Below are positions 8,533 through 16,263 of a stretch of 56,017 nt of DNA, in pieces (position 1 is the stretch's first letter; each line of letters opens with the position of its first letter). Position numbers and translations under genes: made by a program. This DNA is from Sphaerisporangium sp. TRM90804 (GTDB taxonomy: Bacteria > Actinomycetota > Actinomycetes > Streptosporangiales > Streptosporangiaceae): positions 1-56,017 of the forward strand of contig NZ_JARWAC010000024.1 of the NCBI RefSeq assembly GCF_029846175.1. The letters are read 5' to 3'. A model generated the notes under the pieces. The model saw nothing but the letters and a program-made list of their open reading frames with translations, had not been told where the DNA came from and did not search any database.

Positions 8533-8558
8533 CTAACCCTTGACGTCAACGTCAAGGT
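8533..8558 (-). promoter_or_regulatory. MerR-type promoter with palindromic operator
   Basis: CCTTGACGT-CA-ACGTCAAGG (8538-8557) is a perfect inverted repeat with 9-bp arms and a 2-bp centre. On the minus strand it sits between TTGACC (-35) and TTAGCG (-10-like), which are 19 bp apart. The long 19-bp spacer with the operator inside is the hallmark of MerR-regulated promoters. The merR ATG is about 27 bp downstream. Confidence 0.8.
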
Positions 8559-8590
8559 CAAGCCGTCGCGTCCCGCGGGGGGAGTGAACC

Positions 8591-9295
8591 TCAGAAGTGG
8601 CGCCAGCGCAGGACGTTGGGGTACTCGACCTCCAGCCCGGGGGTCCGCGCGATGGCCTCCTCGGCCACGGCGGGGGTGAACTCGATGCGCAGCACGGCCT
8701 CCAGGTCGGCCCGGGAGGAGAACGTCATCCGCAGGTCGAGCTCGCGACGCTGCCACCCCTGCCGCGACCAGAACGCCTCGACGTCGCCGGCGCGGTAGCT
8801 GGGCACGGTCCGCGAGAACCAGTCGCCGAACGCGCCCCGGCTCGCGTCGAGGTCGACGACGAAGGCCGCGCCGCCGCGCCGGACCACCCGGGACAGCTCG
8901 CGCAACCCCGGCTCGCAGCCGGGGCCGAAGAAGTAGGCCCAGCGCGCCACCGCGACGTCAACGGAGGCGTCCGCCAGCGGGAGCGCCTGGGCGGTGGCCG
9001 TGCGGACCGAGACGCCTGCCAGCCCCCGGCAGCGCTCGGCGGCGAGCGCCGCCAGCCCCGAGTGCGGCTCGACGCCGACGACCGTGCTCGCCGTGGCGGC
9101 GTACGCGGGCAGGTGGTAGCCGGTGCCGCAGCCGATGTCCAGCACGACGGCGCCCGTCCAGGGCCGGATCGCGGCCATCGCCGCGTCCACGACGCCGTCG
9201 GGGTCGACGGCCCGGTTCTCCAGCTCGTAGACCGCCGGGGTGTTCCAGATGTTCGGGCTGGGGATGGCCCCGTTCACGATCCGCGCCATGCCCAC
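8591..9295 (-). CDS. Class I SAM-dependent methyltransferase
   Basis: The 234-residue protein has the Rossmann motif [14 protein letters not shown] (about 51-63), an acidic motif II (VVGVEPHSG), motif III-like [15 protein letters not shown] and [14 protein letters not shown]. This is the Methyltransf_11 pattern for small-molecule or ubiquinone/menaquinone-type methylation. The substrate is unknown. A second possible start (MARIVNG) lies two codons downstream. The gene is divergent from the TIM-barrel gene at 9395, with about 100 bp between. Confidence 0.85.
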   Translation of the reverse strand: MGMARIVNGAIPSPNIWNTPAVYELENRAVDPDGVVDAAMAAIRPWTGAVVLDIGCGTGYHLPAYAATASTVVGVEPHSGLAALAAERCRGLAGVSVRTATAQALPLADASVDVAVARWAYFFGPGCEPGLRELSRVVRRGGAAFVVDLDASRGAFGDWFSRTVPSYRAGDVEAFWSRQGWQRRELDLRMTFSSRADLEAVLRIEFTPAVAEEAIARTPGLEVEYPNVLRWRHF

Positions 9296-9381
9296 ACGCT
9301 AGCGGCGGCGGGGGAGGACGCGTGGGCCGCCTATCTTGGCGGCATCCGGGTTGCGGAGCGCCACCTGGCCACGCCCCGGCT

Positions 9382-9397
9382 TAGGCTGGCAGTTGTG
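9382..9397 (+). promoter_or_regulatory. -10 element of a likely leaderless gene
   Basis: TAGGCT at 9382-9387 ends seven bases before the GTG start at 9395, and no Shine-Dalgarno sequence is visible. This is the usual geometry of actinobacterial leaderless transcripts. A good -35 was not seen. Confidence 0.45.
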
Positions 9398-10210
9398 ACC
9401 GACGTCATCCGAGTGCCGAGCGCCAAGATCGCCTTGTCCACCGCGTCGGTGTATCCGGAGCGCACCCCGGACGCCTTCGAGCTGGCGGCGCGCCTTGGCT
9501 ACGACGGCGTCGAGGTCATGGTGGGCGCCGACCCGGTGAGCCAGGACATCGACGTGCTGGAGCGGCTCTCCGACCACTACCAGATCCCTGTGCTGGCGGT
9601 GCACGCCCCGTGCCTGCTGGTGACCCAGCGGGTGTGGGGCCGCGACCCGTGGGCCAAGCTCGTGCGGGCGCAGAAGGCCGCCGAGCGGCTGGGCGCGCGC
9701 ACCGTCGTGGTGCACCCGCCGTTCCGCTGGCAGCGCGACTACGCCCGCGACTTCGAGGTCGGCCTCGCCCGCATGCGCGAGGAGACCGACGTCGTGTTCG
9801 CGGTGGAGAACATGTTCCCGCTGCGCGCCCGCGGCACCGAGGTGGTCCCCTACTCCCCGGGGTGGGATCCCGTCGACCAGGACTACCCGCAGGTGACCCT
9901 CGACCTGTCGCACACGGCCGTCTCGGGCTCCGACGCCCTGGAGATGGCCGAGAAGCTGGGCGACCGGCTGGCCCACCTGCACCTCGCCGACGGCGTCGGC
10001 ACCACCAACAAGGACGAGCATTTGGTGCCCGGCCGGGGAAGCCAGCCGTGCGCCCGCATCCTGGAGCGGCTCGCCACCGCCGGGTACGGCGGCCTCATCG
10101 TGCTGGAGATCAACACGCGCAAGGCCACCGGGCGCAGCGAGCGCATCGACGACCTCGCCGAGGGGCTGGCCTTCGCCAGGCTGCACTTCGCCGCCTCCTC
10201 CACGACGTGA
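9395..10210 (+). CDS. Sugar phosphate isomerase/epimerase family (xylose-isomerase-like TIM barrel)
   Basis: The GTG start at 9395 gives 271 residues: [33 protein letters not shown]. Barrel motifs follow: [50 protein letters not shown] and [10 protein letters not shown]. His, Glu and Asp residues at strand ends match the divalent-metal site of this superfamily. The substrate cannot be predicted. The adjacent tetR gene starts 40 bp later and may be co-transcribed. It is unrelated at sequence level to the EboE-like barrel at 1036. Confidence 0.85.
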   Translation: MTDVIRVPSAKIALSTASVYPERTPDAFELAARLGYDGVEVMVGADPVSQDIDVLERLSDHYQIPVLAVHAPCLLVTQRVWGRDPWAKLVRAQKAAERLGARTVVVHPPFRWQRDYARDFEVGLARMREETDVVFAVENMFPLRARGTEVVPYSPGWDPVDQDYPQVTLDLSHTAVSGSDALEMAEKLGDRLAHLHLADGVGTTNKDEHLVPGRGSQPCARILERLATAGYGGLIVLEINTRKATGRSERIDDLAEGLAFARLHFAASSTT

Positions 10211-10250
10211 TCTACTCCGACGGTGCGGCTGGTACGGGCGGGGGCGGCCG

Positions 10251-10871
10251 ATGACTGAGCGGGAAGGCGCGGAGACCGCGCGGGTGTCGACGCGCGGGCG
10301 TCGTCCCGGGCGCCGGCCGGGGGCGGCCGACACGCGCGGCGAGATCGTCACCGCCGCCCGCAGGATCTTCGCCGACAAGGGCTTCGACAAGGCGACGATC
10401 CGCGGCATCGCCCGCGAGGCGGGGGTCGATCCCGCGCTGGTGCACCACTACTTCGACACCAAGGAGGGCATCTTCGTCGCCGCGCTGCGGTTGCCGCTCG
10501 ATCCCGCCAAGGCGCTCCCCCTCGTCCTGCAGGGGCCGCGCGAGGAGATCGGCGAGCGCGTGGTCAGGTTCGTGCTGACGATGACCGCCGATCCGCTGGC
10601 CCGCGAGCCGGTGCTGGCCCTGGTGCGCAGCGCCACGACCAACGAGAAGATCGTGGCGATGATGCGCGAGTTCCTGACCCAGGCCGTGGTGACCCGGGTG
10701 GCGCAGGGCCTCGACATCCCCCCGATCCGCATGGAGGTGGCCTTCGCGCAGATGTTCGGCGTGGTCCTCCTGCGGTACGTGCTGGCCGTGGAGCCGCTGG
10801 CGTCGGTCGGCATCGACGAGCTGGTGGAGCTGCTGGCGCCGACGGTCCAGCGGTATCTGGGCGAGGCCTGA
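10251..10871 (+). CDS. TetR-family transcriptional regulator
   Basis: The 206 residues start with a basic arm (RGRRPGRRPGAADTRGEIVTAARRIFADKGFDKATIRGIAREAGVDPALVHHYF, split over residues about 16-68), a textbook TetR helix-turn-helix. The C-terminal ligand/dimer domain includes RSATTNEKIVAMMREFL. It lies directly upstream of an EtfD-like beta-oxidation component, so control of fatty-acid oxidation by an acyl-CoA ligand is a reasonable guess, not shown by the sequence. Confidence 0.88.
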   Translation: MTEREGAETARVSTRGRRPGRRPGAADTRGEIVTAARRIFADKGFDKATIRGIAREAGVDPALVHHYFDTKEGIFVAALRLPLDPAKALPLVLQGPREEIGERVVRFVLTMTADPLAREPVLALVRSATTNEKIVAMMREFLTQAVVTRVAQGLDIPPIRMEVAFAQMFGVVLLRYVLAVEPLASVGIDELVELLAPTVQRYLGEA

Positions 10872-10936
10872 GCGGGCCCTCGGACGCCGTTTCGGACCAC
10901 TTGATCAGCCTGCGAGCTTTTGCCAGAGCATTGTTC

Positions 10937-10942
10937 TAGTAT
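10937..10942 (+). promoter_or_regulatory. Possible -10 element of the etfD-like gene
   Basis: TAGTAT lies about 130 bp before the GTG start at 11073 in a locally less GC-rich stretch. No convincing -35 is spaced correctly, so the assignment is tentative. The leader between holds no recognisable RNA element. Confidence 0.3.
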
Positions 10943-11072
10943 CGACCCGACAAGGGGACCACCCCTGTCCGGTCATAAGTTACTGACGGGTATCATTCGG
11001 AGTGGTCTCGCTGTCAAGGTGGATGACCGTCGTGTCTACGCTGGGCAGCCAACGCCGTACTTTGGAGGACTC

Positions 11073-13220
11073 GTGCTCCTTGTCGCGATCATCGGGCTCG
11101 TGATGACCGCTGTGGCCGTCGCGCTCGCCGGTCGCCGCGCGAAGTGGCTCTACAGCCTCGCGACGAGCGGCCAGCCCGCCCCCGAGCGGGCGCAGTACGC
11201 CAAGGAGAACATCGGCGCGGAGCTGAAGGCGCAGCTAGTCGAGGTGTTCGCCCAGAAGAAGCTGCTGAAGTGGACCCCCTCGGGCGTGGCGCACTTCCTG
11301 GTCTTCTGGGCGTTCGTGATCCTCGCGAGCGTCTACCTGGAGGCGTACGGCGCGCTGATCCAGGGCGCGGTCACCGGCACGCCCGACTTCCACATCCCGC
11401 TGATCGGCACCTGGCCGGTCCTCGGGTTCCTCCAGGACCTCATCGCGGTGGCCTGCCTGGGCGGCCTGGCGGCCTTCGCGGCCATCCGCGTCGCGAACTC
11501 GCCCAAGAAGCTGGGACGCCGGTCGCGCTTCGCCGGCTCCCACCTCGGCGGCGCGTGGCTGATCCTCTTCATGATCTTCAACGTGATCTGGTCGCTGTTC
11601 CTCTTCCGCGGCGCCGCGATCAACACCGGGAACTTCCCGTACGCCTCCGGGGCCTTCGGCTCCGAGGCGGTCGCCGCGCTGCTGCGCAACCTCGGCTCCT
11701 CGGCCAACCACGCGCTGGAGCCGATCGGCCTGCTGCTGCACATCGGCGTCATGCTGGTGTTCCTCGTGATCGTGGTGAACAGCAAGCACCTGCACATCTT
11801 CACCGCGCCGCTGAACGTGCTGTTCTCCCGCCGTCCCGACGGCATGGGCGCGGTGCCTGAGATGCGCAGCAACGGCAAGGTGCTCGACTTCGAGGAGGCC
11901 GACCCCGACACCGACGTCTTCGGCCGGGGCAAGATCGAGGACACCACGTGGAAGGGCTTCCTCGACTTCTACACCTGCACCGAGTGCGGCAGGTGCCAGT
12001 CGCAGTGCCCGGCGTGGAACACCGACAAGCCGCTGTCGCCGAAGATGCTCATCCTCGACCAGCGCGACCACGCCTTCGCCATCGCCCCCTACCTGATGGC
12101 GAGCGAGGAGGAGCGGGCCAAGCTGCCGGAGGACGTGCTGGCGCTGGCGGGCAAGCCCCTGGTCGGCGTGGACGGCGTCATCCACCCCGACGTGCTGTGG
12201 TCGTGCACCAACTGCGGAGCGTGCGTCGAGCAGTGCCCGGTCGACATCGAGCACATCGACCACATCATCGACATGCGGCGCTACCAGGTCATGATCGAGT
12301 CGAGCTTCCCCTCCGAGGCCGGCGTCATGCTCAAGAACCTGGAGAACAAGGGCAACCCGTGGGGGATGTCCGAGATGAAGCGCGCCGAGTGGATCGAGGA
12401 GCTCGCCTCCCGCGAGGTCGACCCCATCGAGGTCCAGGTCATCGAGGACAAGGTGCCCGACGACCTGGAGTACCTCTTCTGGGTCGGCTGCGCGGGCGCC
12501 CTGGAGGACAGGGCCAAGAAGACCACCAAGGCCGTCGCCGAGCTGCTGGACGTCGCCGGCGTGAAGTTCGGCGTGCTCGGCCCGATGGAGGCCTGCTCCG
12601 GCGACCCGGCGCGACGGCTGGGCATGGAGTTCCTGTTCAACATGCTGGCCCAGCAGAACATCGAGACGCTGAACGAGGCCGGCGTCAAGAAGATCGTCGC
12701 CACCTGCCCGCACTGCTTCAACACTTTGGCGAACGAGTACCCGCAGCTCGGCGGCACCTACGAGGTGGTGCACCACACCCAGCTCCTGGCCAAGCTGGTG
12801 GAGGAGGGCAGGCTCACGCCGGTCACGCCGATCGAGCAGAGGATCACCTACCACGACCCGTGCTTCCTCGGGCGCCACAACAAGGTGTACTCCCAGCCGC
12901 GCGACATCATGGCCAAGGTGCCCGGCGTCCAGACCCAGGAGATGCACCGCTGCAAGGACCGCGGCTTCTGCTGCGGGGCGGGCGGCGCGCGCATGTGGAT
13001 GGAGGAGCGCATCGGCAAGCGCATCAACACCGAGCGGGTGGACGAGGCGCTGACCACCGATCCGGACACCGTGTCGACGGCCTGCCCGTTCTGCCTCGTC
13101 ATGCTGGGCGACGCGATCAACGAGAAGAAGAACAGCGGCGCGGCCAAGGAGTCGCTGGAGGTCGTGGACGTGGCCCAGCTCCTGGTGACCTCGGTGAAGG
13201 GCCGCCCGGTCAAGGCCTGA
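11073..13220 (+). CDS. etfD: EtfD-like membrane Fe-S oxidoreductase (heterodisulfide-reductase-related)
   Basis: Start GTG 11073 is preceded by GGAGGA and gives 715 residues. The first 260 residues hold several membrane helices (VLLVAIIGLVMTAVAV, FLVFWAFVILASVYL, LGGAWLILFMIFNVIWSLFL, IGVMLVFLVIVV), like the HdrE/NarI type. Two 4Fe-4S motifs follow, CTECGRCQSQCP (about 302) and CTNCGACVEQCP (about 379). Two cysteine-rich CCG domains come next (ACSGDP and CPHCFNT; FCCGAGGARMW and CPFCLVML). This matches mycobacterial EtfD (Rv0338c), which passes electrons from ETF to menaquinone during fatty-acid oxidation. A longer frame upstream exists but lacks family-like sequence. Confidence 0.85.
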   Translation: MLLVAIIGLVMTAVAVALAGRRAKWLYSLATSGQPAPERAQYAKENIGAELKAQLVEVFAQKKLLKWTPSGVAHFLVFWAFVILASVYLEAYGALIQGAVTGTPDFHIPLIGTWPVLGFLQDLIAVACLGGLAAFAAIRVANSPKKLGRRSRFAGSHLGGAWLILFMIFNVIWSLFLFRGAAINTGNFPYASGAFGSEAVAALLRNLGSSANHALEPIGLLLHIGVMLVFLVIVVNSKHLHIFTAPLNVLFSRRPDGMGAVPEMRSNGKVLDFEEADPDTDVFGRGKIEDTTWKGFLDFYTCTECGRCQSQCPAWNTDKPLSPKMLILDQRDHAFAIAPYLMASEEERAKLPEDVLALAGKPLVGVDGVIHPDVLWSCTNCGACVEQCPVDIEHIDHIIDMRRYQVMIESSFPSEAGVMLKNLENKGNPWGMSEMKRAEWIEELASREVDPIEVQVIEDKVPDDLEYLFWVGCAGALEDRAKKTTKAVAELLDVAGVKFGVLGPMEACSGDPARRLGMEFLFNMLAQQNIETLNEAGVKKIVATCPHCFNTLANEYPQLGGTYEVVHHTQLLAKLVEEGRLTPVTPIEQRITYHDPCFLGRHNKVYSQPRDIMAKVPGVQTQEMHRCKDRGFCCGAGGARMWMEERIGKRINTERVDEALTTDPDTVSTACPFCLVMLGDAINEKKNSGAAKESLEVVDVAQLLVTSVKGRPVKA

Positions 13221-13370
13221 GGCCGCGACCACGGCCCTCGGGCCAGCTGGTCAAGGCCGCTGGCCCGGCCGGTCAAGGCGCGCGGGGCGGCCGGCCACGG
13301 TCGTGGGGCCGGACGATCATGGTTGTGGTGCCGTCCCGTCAAGGCCGCGCGGCCGGCCCGTCATGGCCTG
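13208..13370. repeat. Degenerate reiterations of the etfD 3' end
   Basis: The final codons of the gene, GGTCAAGGCC then TGA (13208-13220), recur as GGTCAAGGCC at 13249, GGTCAAGGCG at 13271 and CGTCAAGGCC at 13337, with a weaker CGTCATGGCC at about 13359. Flanking GCGGCCGG/CCACGG blocks also recur. Spacing is irregular (41, 22 and 66 bp). Confidence 0.65.
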
Positions 13371-13504
13371 GGCGGGGGTCCGTCGAGCCGCCGTCACCAC
13401 CTCCGCTACCCTCGGCGAGCGGTCACCGGAAGAACGTTCTCCACATAACGTCCATATCACGGTAACCTCAACGTTGCGGCTCGATCGACGGGGAGGAGGC
13501 GCCG

Positions 13505-14323
13505 GTGCGCGTTGTCGTTACCGATGCCGAGGTCACGTTGGCGGACGTCCTCTCCCTGCGTCTTTCCGTGCAGGAGCCCCTGGCCGAAGGGACGAGCCTC
13601 GTCCTCCGGCAGCGCGGCACGGGCACCGAGAGCAAGGTGGTGCTCGGCCCGTCGGGCGAGGCCGCGCGTGACGTCTCGGTGGCGGTCTCGCTGGCGCCCC
13701 TGGGCCTGAGCCCGGGCCGCTGGGACGCCTACCTCGAACAGGGCGGGCCCGGGCGCAAGGGTTCGAACGGGCGCACCCGGGTGCAGTCCGTCGACCCCGG
13801 CTTCTCCCTCGACCGGCTGGACGCCTACGCGCTGAGCCGCCGCACGCTCGCCTACCGGGCCTACCGCACGCTCAACGGCCACCTCGCGGTCAAGATCAGC
13901 GCCGCCGAGCCGGTGGCCGACGTCCGCGCCGTCTGGTTCCGCGAGGGGCGCTTCGAGGTGACCGGCCTGCTCGCCTACACCGGCTTCGACGACGACGACG
14001 CCCACCACACGGCCCGGCTGGCGCTGCGCCGCGCCTCCGAGCCCGGCACCGCCGTGACCGCGGCCGCCACCGTCAAGGGCGTGCGGTTCCACGCCGCGCT
14101 CTCGCTGTGCGACGTGATCGCCGCGGCGCCCGGCTACGAGGGCTCGTGGCGGCCGTCGCTGGAGGTCGAGGGGCTGGACGCGCCGCTGGCGCTCGGCGGG
14201 CGCATCGACGACGTCGACGGCAAGCGGCGCCGGGTGCACTACCCCGACACCGAGGTGGACGGCGTCCCGGTGCGCCCCTCCTACACCGCCGACGACGAGC
14301 TCCGCCTGGAGGTCGGGGGATGA
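13505..14323 (+). CDS. Hypothetical protein, paired with a GT4 glycosyltransferase
   Basis: GTG at 13505 with GGAGGAGG about 10 bp upstream gives 272 soluble residues, mostly beta-like sequence without a signal peptide. It resembles the unnamed 'transferase' partners of glycosyltransferases in actinomycetes, with segments such as FSLDRLDAYALSRRTLAYRAYRT and GRIDDVDGKRRRVHYPDTEVDG, but I recognise no catalytic motif. Its stop overlaps the next gene by ATGA, so the two are translationally coupled and probably act in one cell-surface or glycan pathway. Confidence 0.7.
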   Translation: MRVVVTDAEVTLADVLSLRLSVQEPLAEGTSLVLRQRGTGTESKVVLGPSGEAARDVSVAVSLAPLGLSPGRWDAYLEQGGPGRKGSNGRTRVQSVDPGFSLDRLDAYALSRRTLAYRAYRTLNGHLAVKISAAEPVADVRAVWFREGRFEVTGLLAYTGFDDDDAHHTARLALRRASEPGTAVTAAATVKGVRFHAALSLCDVIAAAPGYEGSWRPSLEVEGLDAPLALGGRIDDVDGKRRRVHYPDTEVDGVPVRPSYTADDELRLEVGG

Positions 14324-15396
14324 GGCTCGTCTTCCTGGTCCCCTCCGCGTACGGAATGCGCGGCGACACCCGGGCCGTGCTCAACCTCGCCACCGAGCTG
14401 GCGTCCAGGCACGAGGTCGAGATCGTCAGCGTCCGCAGGGTGCGCGAGGCGCCGTTCTTCCCCGTGGACCCGGCGATCTCACTGCGCTGGCTCGTCGACG
14501 CGCGCCCCGGGGTGCGCCACCTGCTGCCCCCGGGCCAGATGCGCACGGAGATGGCACTGTGGCGCACGCTGCGGAGCATGCGCTGCGACGTGCTGGTCAC
14601 CACCAGGCCGGGCCTCAGTGTGCAGGCGGTTCGGCACGTTCCACGCGACACCGTGCGCATCGCGCGCGAGTGGAGCCGCCCGGCGGTCCCGGGGCCGGTC
14701 CGCCGGTTCTACCCCAAGCTGGACGCCGTCGTCGCGTCCACCGAGACGGCGGGCGAGGAGTACACCCGGTTCCTGGACGGCGGCGGCCCGCCGGTCCACG
14801 TCATACCGGACGCGCTCGCGCCCGAGCCGTGGCCGCGCTCCCGCATGGACAACCGCGTCGTGTCGGCCGGCGGGCGCTGGCTGCCGGGCAAGGCGTTCGA
14901 CGTGCTCATCCAGGCGTTCGCCGTCGTGGCGGACAAACGTCCCGACTGGCGGCTGCGCCTGTACGGCGGCGGGCCCGAGGAGAAGCGGCTGCGGGCGCTG
15001 GTCGGACGGCTCAGCCTGCACAACAACGTGTACTTCATGGGCACCACGCCCGACCTGCCGGGCGAGTTCGCCAAGGCGTCCATCGTCGCCGTCACCTCCC
15101 ACGCCGAGACGCCGGGCATGACGGTGATCGAGGCGCTGGGGTGCGGGGTGCCGGTGGTCGGCTTCGAGGGGTCGCGTGGTCCGGGGGAGTACGTGACCGC
15201 CGGGCGCGACAGCGTGCTGGTCCCCCGGGGCGAGGGCGAGGTGGAGGCGTTCGCCGCGGCGCTGCTCGCGCTGATCGACGACGAGCGCCGCCGCGTGGTG
15301 CTGGGCGCGGGGGCCCGGGAGTCGGCCGCGGGGCACGCGGCCCCCGCCGTCGCCGGCCGCTGGGAGGAGCTCGTGGCCGCTCTTCGCCCCCGGTGA
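14320..15396 (+). CDS. GT4-family glycosyltransferase
   Basis: The 358 residues begin MRLVFLVPSAYGMRGDTRAVLNLA, the GT-B N-domain with its nucleotide loop. The C-domain has VVSAGGRWLPGKAFDVLIQAF, LRLYGGGPEEKRL, NNVYFMGTTPDLP and the GT4 E-x7-E signature in ETPGMTVIEALGCGVPVVGF. It would transfer a sugar from an NDP-sugar to an unknown acceptor. There is no membrane helix. The ATG overlaps the stop of the upstream gene. Confidence 0.9.
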   Translation: MRLVFLVPSAYGMRGDTRAVLNLATELASRHEVEIVSVRRVREAPFFPVDPAISLRWLVDARPGVRHLLPPGQMRTEMALWRTLRSMRCDVLVTTRPGLSVQAVRHVPRDTVRIAREWSRPAVPGPVRRFYPKLDAVVASTETAGEEYTRFLDGGGPPVHVIPDALAPEPWPRSRMDNRVVSAGGRWLPGKAFDVLIQAFAVVADKRPDWRLRLYGGGPEEKRLRALVGRLSLHNNVYFMGTTPDLPGEFAKASIVAVTSHAETPGMTVIEALGCGVPVVGFEGSRGPGEYVTAGRDSVLVPRGEGEVEAFAAALLALIDDERRRVVLGAGARESAAGHAAPAVAGRWEELVAALRPR

Positions 15397-15415
15397 GATA
15401 CCCCGACGAGGTATC
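15397..15415 (+). promoter_or_regulatory. Candidate CsoR operator
   Basis: GATACC-CCGACGA-GGTATC is a perfect inverted repeat (6-bp arms) ending 9 bp before the csoR ATG. It resembles the TACCCC...GGGGTA type operators of copper-sensing CsoR, pointing to autoregulation. Confidence 0.6.
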
Positions 15416-15424
15416 GTGGACGTT

Positions 15425-15706
15425 ATGCACGGGTACAGCGGAGACAAGCAGGCCTACCTGACCAGGCTGCGGCGTATCGAGGGGCAGATCCGCGGGCTCC
15501 AGCGCATGGTCGAGGAGGATGCTTACTGCATCGACGTCCTGACCCAGGTGTCGGCCGCGACGCGCGCCTTGCAGGCGGTCGCGCTGGGGCTGCTGGAGGA
15601 CCACATCGGCCACTGCGTCACCGACGCGATCAGCGCGGGCGGCCCCGAGGCGGAGGCGAAGGTGAAGGAGGCCTCGGCGGCGATAGCGAGGCTAGTGCGG
15701 TCTTAG
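15425..15706 (+). CDS. csoR: Copper-sensing transcriptional repressor CsoR
   Basis: The 93-residue all-helical protein reads MHGYSGDKQAYLTRLRRIEGQIRGLQRMV. The Cu(I) ligands C35, H60 and C64 (YCIDVL and DHIGHC) are all present. CsoR binds Cu(I) and leaves DNA, derepressing copper efflux. The ATG at 15425 was chosen because it fits the family start; a GTG lies three codons upstream. No copper ATPase or chaperone gene is adjacent, so its targets are elsewhere. A palindrome lies directly upstream. Confidence 0.93.
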   Translation: MHGYSGDKQAYLTRLRRIEGQIRGLQRMVEEDAYCIDVLTQVSAATRALQAVALGLLEDHIGHCVTDAISAGGPEAEAKVKEASAAIARLVRS

Positions 15707-15819
15707 GGGCTTTTGGGGTTTCCCCACCCTTATGTGACTAGTCCGTGGGGTGCACCCGGAGGTCTTTCACAAAACCGTCCCGAACCCCGAGGAGTCCGGG
15801 ACCAGTTCTGTGAGATCTC

Positions 15820-15981
15820 TCAGTGGCTCACCGTAGTCCGCAAGCCAAGCGCGTTGTCGAGCTCATCCATCGTCAGCTCTCGCTCGCTGACGGCGACGGC
15901 GCTGAGCACCTCCGCGTAGAGCGCGATCTCGTCCAACGCGACACGGTCATGGACTCGTGAGTCCAGGTTGTCGTGCCCCAC
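15820..15981 (-). CDS. Small hypothetical protein (53 aa)
   Basis: GTG at 15979-15981 is preceded by GGAAGGA and encodes a short protein with the core DRVALDEIALYAEVLSAVAVSERELTMDELDNALGL. It is acidic and helical. I believe similar 50-70 residue proteins occur in related actinomycetes, but cannot name the family. Upstream lies an unusually AT-rich stretch (about 16100-16200), suitable for its promoter. It converges with csoR. Confidence 0.55.
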   Translation of the reverse strand: MGHDNLDSRVHDRVALDEIALYAEVLSAVAVSERELTMDELDNALGLRTTVSH

Positions 15982-16263
15982 CGCGTCGTCCTTCCTTCCG
16001 CAGCCCACACCCTCTTCGAGGTTACGACCGGGCGGGTTTGGACGACATGGCCCATCGGGACCATTCGCCAACCCCACCCGAGTCCCTGTGGAGACCATTT
16101 CCCGGTTCGGAGATCACAATTCAGCCAAAGCCGCAGATAAGGGGCCCGGGAATGATATACGCCAAGTAAGCATGAAATAACCGTATAAACCGTTTGGGTC
16201 ACCGCCCTGTGGTCACGAGTGACGAATCCATTCCGCAGAGGTGCCTGTGACTCCGCCCGGCGC

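Noticed and set aside
15707..15819. Weak inverted repeats (GTCCCG/CGGGAC) between csoR and the 53-aa gene as a terminator
   Set aside because: Arms are only six bases with a long loop and no U-run; not strong enough to annotate.
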